A stretch of 64,000 nt of DNA from Ascochyta rabiei. Lineage: Eukaryota > Ascomycota > Dothideomycetes > Pleosporales > Didymellaceae. Positions 1 to 9,128 of this stretch are shown here, one piece after another; the first letter of the stretch is position 1; the number at the start of each line of letters is the position of its first letter. The stretch is taken from NCBI RefSeq assembly GCF_004011695.2, contig NC_082418.1, positions 1,116,001 through 1,180,000 on the forward strand. Reading direction: 5' to 3'. The position numbers were made by a program, and so were the translations under genes. The notes beneath the pieces were generated by a model. It saw nothing but the letters and a program-made list of their open reading frames with translations, did not search any database and was not told the origin of the DNA.

Positions 1-1
1 A

Positions 2-1015
2 AGATATGTCATTAGCAAGTATGCACTTGGCAACCACGAGCCGTTTGGCTGGGCCATAGGTTACCTTTTCGGGAACCTCCGCAGAGTACGGTGGGAGGTC
101 TTCCACTGGAACCTGGATTGGTGGATACCCCTCCCTCCCATACGGGATTCAGATGACTTGGCACAGATAGCTGCGACCCTTGCACCAGCAGACTACGTCC
201 GCAGCATATTATTCGGCGAAGCAAACACACGGCTACTGTTATGCGTCTACTGCGCTGGTACCATAGTCGTTGGTCTACTGTCCGTCTTCTCACTCTCCGC
301 GATAGTCGAAGTCGACACGCGTAGAAAGGTCTTCCACGGTACGATGGTAGCCATGTTACTGCCGACCATCTATATCGATCCATGCTTTGTCGCGCTTGCA
401 CTCGGTCTCGTACTCGCCATCTTCCTGATTCTTGACCTTATTCGAGCAAGTCAGCTACCCCCTCTCTCTCGACCTATCGCCAGCTTCCTCACACCATACG
501 TGGATGGACGAGACCTACGTGGGCCTGTTGTCGTCTCGCACATCTTCCTGTTGATCGGCTGCGCCATTCCGCTCTGGCTATCTTTGGCTGGGGTTGATCG
601 CGCTGGCGACGAGCCATGGGAAGGCTGGGAAGCTACTTCAAGAGATGTCAGTATGGTTGCGGGAGTCGTCTGCGTGGGCATGGGTGACGCAGCAGCATCG
701 CTCATCGGCAGGCGCTACGGCAGACGCAAGTGGCCGTGGGCTGGTGGGAAGTCTCTTGAAGGCTCGTTGGCATTCGCTGTTGCCGTCACCATTGGTCTTG
801 TGTCCGCTAGAGTCTGGCTGCATTTTGGCTGGGGTAATGTTAATGCGACACAAAAGACGGCTGTGGAGTTGGCAACCGATGCATTGATCACGGTTGGGAA
901 AGCTGCGCTCTGTGCTGCAGGCGCCAGTCTCAACGAAGCGGTACTGACAGGTGGGAACGACAACGTCATCGTGCCTGTGGTGCTGTGGGTGCTTGTTAGA
1001 GGCGTTAGACTCTAG
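2..1015 (+). CDS. SEC59: Dolichol kinase, C-terminal part (5' end outside window)
   Basis: The reading frame is open from base 2 with no start codon before the window edge, so the gene begins upstream. The visible 338 residues carry several hydrophobic segments. Near the C terminus is the segment GDAAASLIGRRYGRRKWP followed by GGKSLEGS, which resembles the CTP-binding region of polyprenol/dolichol kinases. In the known family this ER membrane enzyme phosphorylates dolichol with CTP to make dolichyl phosphate, the lipid carrier for N-glycosylation, O-mannosylation and GPI anchors. No intron is needed in the visible part. A phosphatidate cytidylyltransferase-like protein is a weaker alternative. 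Confidence 0.85.
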   Translation, partial: RYVISKYALGNHEPFGWAIGYLFGNLRRVRWEVFHWNLDWWIPLPPIRDSDDLAQIAATLAPADYVRSILFGEANTRLLLCVYCAGTIVVGLLSVFSLSAIVEVDTRRKVFHGTMVAMLLPTIYIDPCFVALALGLVLAIFLILDLIRASQLPPLSRPIASFLTPYVDGRDLRGPVVVSHIFLLIGCAIPLWLSLAGVDRAGDEPWEGWEATSRDVSMVAGVVCVGMGDAAASLIGRRYGRRKWPWAGGKSLEGSLAFAVAVTIGLVSARVWLHFGWGNVNATQKTAVELATDALITVGKAALCAAGASLNEAVLTGGNDNVIVPVVLWVLVRGVRL

Positions 1016-1429
1016 TCATGTAGACAATGCATAGATTTAACGAACACATTCACCATCCAGTTTGTAGTGTTGGAAAATAGTGAAGGGTGAAAGGCAATTT
1101 TGGTCACTGAAGACTGTATGATTATGTCCGGAGGCCTTCACATCTAAGCTTACCGGGGTAGTTGCCCTTCGGCCTCAAGGCTCTGCAAGAAAGGGCGATT
1201 GGCCTCATACTCAATAACTACATAAGCACCGCACTCCTGCACCCCTCTCTCGCCGGTCTTTCTCGATTTCCTGCTACCCTTCGCACGCCACAACAATAGC
1301 CTTCGCCTACCGCTACCGCATACACTCACCGGCTTCCAGCAACCTCCTGTACGACCAACCTGTCACCAAACTCACGCCCTTCAGCCCCACCGTTGCCCTT
1401 CCAACTACTTCAACAACAACGAGTACAGC
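1016..1429. other. Intergenic: dolichol kinase 3' flank and C2H2 gene promoter
   Basis: No coding frame is supported. The last 200 bases are rich in C and in CAAC/CACC runs, as is common for fungal 5' leaders, and lead into the ATG at 1430. Confidence 0.5.
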
Positions 1430-2634
1430 ATGCAGCTCGCTGCACTTGAAAACGATCCCTCGACGTACGACAGGGCCACGTTGCGAGAGGAAGTCGACGA
1501 GGCTCTACCTGACAGTGGTGGCTTGTTCGTAGACATTACGCTCGCTTCACTCCAGGAGGAATCCACGGACGTCGATTGGCTTCAGCTTGATCAGGAGCTG
1601 GAGAACGGACCTTGGCGTGGCGTCTTTGACAAGGACACTTGCGTCCTGGGCGCTGACATGCAGCTTCTGGCCAATACGAGGTGAGTAAAAAAAAGAAACA
1701 GGCTAACAGAAGGGCAACAGTGTCGAGTATCGACTGGGTTTACGCATGGCTATGGAGCTGCAGGTCCAGGTTAGCGAACCTGTGCTAGAAATCATCCATC
1801 AGTCTACGGTCATGTCCACGGAAACCACACCTACTTTCGTCTGTCATGTTCAGTGCTGTAGGTTGAAGACTTTCAAGCGTCGTGCTGAATTAGCTCGACA
1901 CATGCTAACGCATGCTGACAAACGACAATTTCCCTGCCTAGCAGAAAATTGCAAGTACGCCTTCACCAGGAAGGACAAGCGTATCGACCATATGCGCGCA
2001 GGTCACGATAAGGAAACACCATTCGTTTGTCCGAAACCGAATTGTATGGCAATGCTCACTCAAGACATTTTACCTTTGCACGTCCAGCAGCTCGCATACA
2101 TACAGAAACAACGGGGTTGCCCCATGCCGAAATGCAAGTTTGGCATCATAGTAGGGCCTCAAAGCTCTCTAAATCTGCTGCAAGATCACTTGAAGAGCGA
2201 GCACGATGCACGTGGACGCGCGCAATTTGTCGGCCTCCTTTTGGATAGAGGCTACGAGTGTGCCTCCCTTCAGGTGATTTGTCATGTTTGTCCAGATACT
2301 GGTGGATTCGAACATCATGCCGATTTCTGTCGTCATTTCCTCGTTACCCATATTCTCAGAGACGTACCTTGTCCTCTGTGCCCTGGAAAGGGGTGTTCTA
2401 AGTCAGGAAGACTTCGAGGTTCATGACGGTCAACATGATACGTATCATGTTGAACGCCTTACGTCCAAAGCTCTGTCCACTATGGCTCAGGGATATGGTA
2501 ATGGGACCGCCTGCAAGGCTATTCGCTCGTGTGAGGTCGTCCCCGAAGGGGTTCGTAAACACTGCCGTACGGTGTTGAGCCTCTGGCCCGACTTCGAGGA
2601 TCATCCTGTATGGGACGACATCAAGCTCTGTTGA
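1430..2634 (+). pseudogene. C2H2 zinc-finger protein gene with an internal frameshift
   Basis: Exon 1 is 1430-1680. A 40-bp GTGAGT...AACAG intron (1681-1720) joins it in frame to exon 2 from 1721. The product has several C2H2-type fingers (for example C-H-V-Q-C-C with downstream H-x3-H, then CLAENC...HMRAGH, CPMPKC and CHVCPDTGG). It resembles the multi-finger proteins of unknown function common in Dothideomycetes and is probably nuclear. The frame reaches a stop at 2424, just after CPLCPGKG. One frame over, a coherent continuation runs to 2634 and ends in WPDFEDHPVWDDIKLC, which looks like a genuine C terminus. The switch maps to the AAAGGGG run at 2387-2393. Either this allele is broken, or the assembly has a one-base error. 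If neither holds, the protein simply ends at 2424. Confidence 0.65.
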
Positions 2635-3581
2635 TCTTCAGGTGGTGGATGATTACTCCTCATGGGGTTCTACATGTGTCCTGCTCCCCTCGCTCCCTTG
2701 TCTGTATGGGTGGGGGTCTGTTCTTCACAGGGTTAGCGAAAACTACCGCACGGTGCCAGAGGTGTGGTTCTGCTTCGATAATCCGCTTTTTGAGACGCTA
2801 TGGAGCAGTGCACTTCTCAGGCTACTACCATAGCTGGTGACGTTCAAGGTGGATTCTCTTTGTTTGGATTGAAATTTGCTTTAACGTCCCAATTATGTAC
2901 CCTTATGTTACTTACTGTTGTTCCTATTGAAGACTCCAAGTGCATATCTTTTCATTTCCTTTTTGGCTTCTCTAGCATTCAGCATGTGATTTTCTTCCAT
3001 AAGCTAAAGAATGAGAACAAGTACATGGTTCTCCTGGTAAGCTTCTCAACTGTTCAAATTAATACCCTCTCAGCACAATCTTCGGGCCAGCCCTTGACAG
3101 CATTGCGACAATGTGACCCCCCGAGCATCTATGTGGCTGTAATATCCCAGACCATGGGTGCGAGTAGAACCTGGGAAGTTTACCTGCGAGACGACATGGC
3201 AATCTGCAATGACCTGAATCACGCATACCCCCTCTTGTCTTGCCGTGATCTCTCAGAGTCGTCGGACAGTCCTCGGCGAGTCTCGATGAGGCAATTCTCT
3301 GGTGTAGTAGCGCAATGACCGACTGGGGTTGCGCAACCCCAGATCCTCACATGCACGGCAGATCATCCCCGGAGACTGCAGCGGACGACTTGGACTGGAT
3401 GGTAGTGCGGACAGTTCGAGTTTGGATGCCGGGAACGCGTGGAGTGTCTTCCAGCACGCCATGTGCGCTTGTTTCGGCAGTGTGCAATTCGGCCGAGCTG
3501 GCTGTATACATATTGTGGGTTCGGATCGTGGAGTGAGTGCACGGTACATTGGAATGCGTTTTGCATGTCCTGATTGTTGAA
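2635..3581. other. Intergenic, no supported gene
   Basis: About 950 bp. An ATG-started frame at 2800-3318 (172 codons) exists, but it is T-rich, lacks recognisable domains and is not supported. The stretch from about 2860 to 3060 is clearly more AT-rich than its surroundings. Confidence 0.5.
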
Positions 3582-4565
3582 ATGGCAGCCTCGTCGACAA
3601 ACGATAGCATCGAGCGTCTTGACGATAAAGCGCGGGCTAGGTATGCTGATGTCGAGAGACAGCCTGCGGTTGAGAGTGACGAGCCTGACAAAGTCGCGCC
3701 GAAGAGCTTGGGATCTGGAGTGAGTTGACTGTATCCATGGTAGTTACTCGATCATCACTAATCACTGCAGACTGCCCTCGCGATTGGCGTCTTCGCGACA
3801 ACACTGACTACGCTCTCGCTGAGTCTGATGGAGTGGCGCGGCGTGAAGACCAACAACGTCTTCGTAGGTTCAAGCAGAGCTCCATGACCAACGTAAACTG
3901 ACTCCGTAAGGTTGCCAACTTCTTCTTCGCAGCGGCGTTCGGTCTCGTGGTTACTGCGCAATGGGAGCTTTCCGTCGGCAATGGGTTTGCATACACGGTG
4001 TTCAGCGCTTTCGGTATGTTGAGGAGTACATTTCAAATCGGTTTGATGCTGATCATGCAAGGCTTGTTCTACGCTGGCTATGGAGCAATATTGACCCCGG
4101 CGTTTGGAGTTGTTGCAGCTTATGGAGACAACACTACCGAGCTGAACAATGCGCTGGGATTCTTTATGATCTGCAAGTAGATATCCTGACCTGATTTTGG
4201 AACAATACTAAGCAGCTGCAGTATGGACGGTATTCGCAGTAGTATTCCTCGTCGCCTCACTGCCGACCAACCTAGTGTACATCGGAATCTTCTTCACTGT
4301 AGTGTTTGGCTTCTTACTCGTAGCCTCAAGCTACTTCGCGCTTGCAGATGGCAACATTGCAGCCTCGGAAGCACTCAAGAAGGGTGGAGGCGGTTTCTGC
4401 TTCGTCTCTGGATTGATTGGCTGGTAAGCTCAACACTGTCTGTCTTCAATACACGGCTGAGCATCAAACAGGTACTTGACGTTCCATCTTCTCTTGAAAG
4501 ACTCTATTGTTGAGCTGCCATTGGGCGACACTTCTCGGTACTTTGCAAAGTCCAAACAGGCATAG
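3582..4565 (+). CDS. GPR1/FUN34/YaaH-family acetate transporter-like protein
   Basis: Six exons: 3582-3719, 3771-3863, 3911-4013, 4062-4172, 4222-4423, 4472-4565, giving 246 aa. The introns are 47-51 bp. Intron 4 (4173-4221) must use a GC donor (GCAAGT) to keep frame, with TACTAAG about 10 nt before its CAG. The assembled protein has about six membrane segments in the order of the AceTr family, including FVANFFFAAAFG-like, GLFYAGYGAI and NALGFFMILWTVF stretches. Family members (Ady2/Ato) move acetate with protons across the plasma membrane. The N-terminal NPAPLGL signature of that family is not visible; the equivalent place reads TALAIGVFATT. Substrate is therefore uncertain. Confidence 0.8.
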
Positions 4566-4977
4566 AAGGGGAAACGTAGGGTTCATGGTGTTTAGCGGCA
4601 GGTTGGGGAATCGTTGCAGATCTTGGTTCCATCCAACCTCGTGTATATGCCGGAGAGACGGAGGACGCGTCGTTGTCCAAAGGAGTTTGAGTTGCGCTGG
4701 ATGAGGTGATTGCGATGATTGATTGCGAACGCATCGGATGTTGTTGGTAGACTAAACTCAGTTTAGCTAGTTCTGCTTCACTAGCACCATCTCCAATGCT
4801 CCTCACGTTCTTGACGGACGGGAAATCAGCAAATCGGCGCATGTCGGCTGTACTCACCTGTGTAAATGGTTTGTTGTAGATAAACCGCGGGGTTGTCTCC
4901 TGCTCAGCTGTGAGGCCCCGCACGATGGGTGACATGTGGGTGTATAGCACGCAATATGTAGCAATTGCAGCAGCCAT
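4504..4977 (-). CDS. Possible small hypothetical protein
   Basis: An ATG-started frame of 157 codons begins with a short hydrophobic stretch (MAAAIATYCVLYTHM) followed by polar sequence. Its 3' end overlaps the last exon of the transporter gene by about 60 bp on the opposite strand. Its start lies only about 70 bp from the start of the divergent flavoenzyme gene. I recognise no family. Composition is protein-like, but no splice or homology evidence supports it. Confidence 0.27.
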   Translation of the reverse strand: MAAAIATYCVLYTHMSPIVRGLTAEQETTPRFIYNKPFTQVSTADMRRFADFPSVKNVRSIGDGASEAELAKLSLVYQQHPMRSQSIIAITSSSATQTPLDNDASSVSPAYTRGWMEPRSATIPQPAAKHHEPYVSPSMPVWTLQSTEKCRPMAAQQ

Positions 4978-5047
4978 AACTATGTGATAGCCGGCACCCA
5001 CCTAACTGTCGGTGATTGTCTCTGCCCACGACTGACTATTTTCGACA

Positions 5048-6470
5048 ATGACTTCGACGAATGGAACAAACGGTACTCACGGAAACGCAAAACAGGTCCC
5101 TTTTCGCGATCCAGCTGCCTACTCACAGTATGAGAAGCAGTGGAGCAGTGCCCCTGCAGACGAAGCTGCCTGGCTCAAACGCGCCCAAGAAGTAGCTGAT
5201 GTTCTCGCTGTTGATGCTGTCGTGAGGGACCAAGAGAACAAGTCCCCACGAGCCGAAATCGCTTTGCTGAAGCATGCTGGCCTACTGAAGATCCTTGGCC
5301 CGAAGAAGTATGGAGGTGGTGAGCAGCCATGGAGTGTTGGATACAAGGCAATTCGTAAGGTTGCAGAAGCAGATGGGTACGTTGGATCTAAAACCCCACC
5401 TGCGCTTGTACTGACAGACGAAGCTCGATTGGCATGCTCCTTGGCTATCACTTGCTGTGGAGTACGACGGCGAATGTGGTCGGGACTGAAGAGCAAGCGG
5501 ATCGCTACCAGAAGCTGATCATAGGGAACAACTACTTCATCGGTGGTGCAGTGAACCCACGGGACAATGACCTCAAGATCACCGCCGAGGATGACAAGCT
5601 TGTGTTTAACGGCTTCAAGCATTTCAACACTGGTGGTGTCATCTCAGATTTGACTGTCCTCGAAGGCGACTTTGATGGAACTGGCGACCACATCTTCGCT
5701 TTTGTCTTCACCGACCAGCCGGGAATCCAGTTCTCTCATGACTGGAACAACATCGGACTGCGGCTGACCGAGTCCGGGAGCGTAAAGATCGAGAACGTAT
5801 CAGTGCCCTGGTCAGATGCGCTAGGTTGGGATGCCGAACAGAAGAAGCCCGATCCGAAGGTGTTGCAGATACCATTTGCATCCCTTCTGCTGCCTACGAT
5901 CCAGCTTGTCTTCAGCAACTTCTACCTTGGAATCGCGCTTGGGGCGCAGCAATTTGCATCGAACTACACCGTCAAGGGTACACGAGCATGGCCGTATGGT
6001 GGAGATGTGAGTCTCAGACCCTTGTGAATGTAATCGAGATGCTGACGGTCCACCAGAACAAGGAGCGTGCGATAGACGAATTCTACATCCTCGAGCGGTA
6101 TGGCAACTTCCACGCTCACCTGCGCGCCGCTGTCGCACTCGCAAACAGCGCAGGGGAGCAGGCCAACAAGATCTACGCCAGCTACTCTGGCCATCTCGAG
6201 ACTCGAGCGAAGCTCACCGCACGCGAGCGAGGTGAGCTGGCCGAGTGGGTTGCAAGCGCCAAGGTCGTCACGACAGACACTGGTCTAAGAGTTACTGCGG
6301 GTGTTTTCGAGGTTACAGGTGCTAAGGCGACGAGCCAGAAAGTCGGTCTTGATCGGTTCTGGAGGGACATCCGCACGCATACTCTGCATGACCCTGTGGC
6401 GTACAAGAACCGCGAGTTGGGGAGGTTTCAACTGCTGGATGAGATACCAGAGGTGACGTGGTACACTTGA
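5048..6470 (+). CDS. Acyl-CoA dehydrogenase / DszC-SfnB-like flavin monooxygenase
   Basis: Three exons, 5048-5376, 5418-6006 and 6057-6470, give 443 aa. The fold is that of the acyl-CoA dehydrogenase superfamily: an N-terminal helical domain, a middle stretch with GGAVNPRDNDLKI and FNGFKHFNTGG, and a C-terminal helical domain ending in RDIRTHTLHDPVAYK. That last motif is typical of the sulfur-acquisition branch (DszC/SfnB, 'thermophilic desulfurizing enzyme family'). Known members use reduced flavin and O2 to oxidise organosulfur compounds. A role in sulfur scavenging is inferred from family membership alone. No flavin reductase gene is adjacent. No mitochondrial presequence or clear peroxisomal C-terminal tripeptide is seen (it ends WYT). 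Confidence 0.85.
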
Positions 6471-6726
6471 TGGTTGAGAAGCAGAAACGAGTCGAGCATA
6501 TCGGACTTGAGTTGGTCAAGGTCTCGTTCTGGGGAGAGGTGGTTGGCATGCAGCTCTGTGCCGACGCGGAGTGGGTCCGAGTGCGCAACCCCAGACGTCG
6601 ATGATGTTTGCCATGACTTTCGCCGCTCGTTAGCTTTCAATGCCTAGAGACTTCTCAGCACCTACGCACCATGATAGCACACTCTTCGTAAGCTGTTCCG
6701 CTGTGGGCGCTTGTTAGGCGAAAGAC

Positions 6727-8713
6727 ATGACCAAATCCGTGGCGACCGCGACCGCGGTACCGGTAGACCTCGAGGTTGGAGGAAGCAGGGACCAGATCGC
6801 CGCCAGTGGATCGGCCTCATTCACCCCAGACGACACCCCTTCGAAAGCCGCAACACCACGGACAAGCCTCGAGTTCGAGGACCGGCCTTCACGACTCTCA
6901 TTCGTGGTAAAGACATGGAGAAAGACCGAGGAAAGGTTACCCGCGCCCGTCACGCGATGGAGCCGTAAAGCGATGGCATGGATCAAGGGTCCGGAAGCAC
7001 CTGAGTTGCACCGCATCAACCCCCTGTTCGAGCCTATACAGACTCTCCCTGCGCGTTTAGTTGCGCGTCTGCCCAAGCCGGTGCGCTTTTGCCTTTTCGT
7101 AACTGCATTCGTAGTCTGGGCAGTGCTCTTTGGAGTTATCATCAGCGATTACAGCTTGCCTGCGAATCTTGCGGGCTATGGAGCGCCAGTCAGGTTGGGC
7201 TGTACTGCGCAACTATGGTATGTGAAGCTCAAGGTTTATTGACTCGTTGGCCACGCTGACCTCAGCCAGGCCTAATGCGCAGAGCTGCGGTGTAGACGGA
7301 CGAAACTGCCTTCCTTTCGACAACTCTGCGTTCGCGTTCAACTGCCCGGCAGACTGTGCAGGTACCCAAGTCTTGAACCCTCGTGCGATCGGTAACCAGT
7401 CGATTGTTTATCGATCGTTGGTGGTGGGAGGTACGTCGAATACCTCAGACGATGACGCGCTTGTATATCGTGGTGATTCGTTCATTTGCGGGGCAGCCAT
7501 ACATGCAGGCGTCATCAGTAATGGAAGAGGCGGCTGCGGAGTCGTCTCTCTCATAGGAGAGCGGAGCGGCTACGGTTCGAGCAACAGGAATGGCATCTCG
7601 AGCGTTGGGTTTGACTCGAGCTTCCCTCTGTCGTTCGACTTCAACCGAACAGAGACTGTGCTGAGTGCTTCAGACAAGTGCCGAGACCCTCGATGGGATC
7701 TTCTTATCTTGTCTACTATCTTCACAGCTCTGTTTGCTCTCTTTACGTCTAGTCCTGCCACGTTCTTTGCACCGATTTTTGTCATCATCTTCTTTCAGAT
7801 AGCCATGGCCTCCGATCCACCCTCGTACTCCAACTACCCGTCGCTGGCTTCTACAACACTCGGACGCTTCCTCCCGGCGGCGTTTGTGGCTGCGTTGATA
7901 TATCGGTTCAGCATTGGCAAAACTCTGCTCAACTGCAGAGCGCACATGGAGAAGACGATCCTTTGGGTGGGTGGGTGCTGGGTTGGGGCACTGGGCAACT
8001 ACACCTTCGAGCAGATTCCCATCCAACGGCTCACATCGCATGACCTACATCAACAGCCTGGCGCCATCACCGCATTGATCATCATTGTACTCGTCCTTTT
8101 TGCCATTGTTCTGTATCAAGCTTGGTGCTTCAGGACGGAAAGGCGTCTTCCCAGGATGCTAGGGTTGTACGCGATCCTGGGGACTGGTTTACTCATCTGC
8201 CTTGGTATTCCAAAGCTGAGCCTGAGAATACACCATTACATCCTTGCTTTGCTGCTGCTCCCGGGCACTTCCATGCAGACGCGGGCCAGTCTTCTCTGCC
8301 AGGGTATCTTAGTCGGACTGTTCATCAACGGCATCGCACGCTGGGGGTTCGATCCTATCCTGCAAACAGCTGCAGCGTTGCGAGGCGACGCACAGCTCGG
8401 CTCTGGCGTACCGTCTATCGTTGCAGCAGTGCGCGGCAGCAACATCACATTCACGTGGGACGGCATACTGCGAGGCTACGAGGGCGTCAGTGTGATTGTC
8501 AACGATGTGGAGAGATACAGAGGCGTTCACGCTGGCAGCGATGGAAACTTTACATTGACACGGCAGGCTGCAGGTAGCCCGGAGTACTTCAGGTTTGGAT
8601 TCATCAACTATTTGCCGTTTGGCAGTGTGTCGTACAGCGACTTTACCAAAGCGGGCACTTGGTTTTCGAACGGGACGTGGAGTGATCCTATGCCCGGGCG
8701 TACTTTGTACTGA
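6727..8713 (+). CDS. LCCL-domain multi-pass membrane protein
   Basis: Exons 6727-7217 and 7270-8713 (52-bp intron) give 644 aa. A cytosol-like N terminus of about 118 residues is followed by one membrane segment (about 120-139). Next comes a Cys-rich LCCL domain beginning GCTAQLWPNAQSCG, with the family's CP.DC and FICGAAIHAGVI patterns. A set of about six to eight hydrophobic helices follows, and then a C-terminal polar domain ending PMPGRTLY. Fungal LCCL proteins of this layout are known only as hypothetical membrane proteins. The LCCL fold in animals is linked to ligand or lipopolysaccharide binding. The intron falls inside the Trp codon early in the LCCL domain, so splicing is required. 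Confidence 0.87.
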
Positions 8714-9128
8714 GTGCGGCGTAATGAGCCTTACCATTTTTCTCGCGATTTCCCCAACTCCTGTCATCCCGAGGTGGCTAGCATGACAAAGTTGGCGTTG
8801 GCCAATCTGCAGTGAAGGCTAGTTGTCGCTCGCATTCACTTTCACTTCGACTCGCCGCAGCCACGTGATGATTGTTGTTATTATCTCTTGATCGACGCGC
8901 CATAGCTTCCTCGCAGCTTCCTCGCACTACCTCTACACGCCGTTGTCGCTCGATCCAGCAGTTTTCGGTATGTGATGAATTGCGGCATGCACGAGACCAC
9001 CACTGACCTCTTTCTAGTCCGATCTGTTCTTTGGTGCCCTCGCTCGACTGTTCTTTCTGCAGTTGCATCTCGAGCGAGCGATTCCGCCTACACGCTGAGC
9101 AGGCAGGACTGCTTCCAAGCCATTGATC
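8714..9128. other. Intergenic
   Basis: No gene is supported. A short direct duplication of GCTTCCTCGCA lies near 8905-8926. The segment before 9129 is a typical CT-rich fungal leader. Confidence 0.5.

Noticed and set aside
2366..2404. 39-bp GTACCT...CTAAG intron to repair the zinc-finger gene
   Set aside because: Its length is a multiple of three, so the frame still reaches the stop at 2424.
2800..3318. 172-codon plus-strand frame after the zinc-finger gene
   Set aside because: AT-rich sequence, no motifs, no splice partners; it may be chance.
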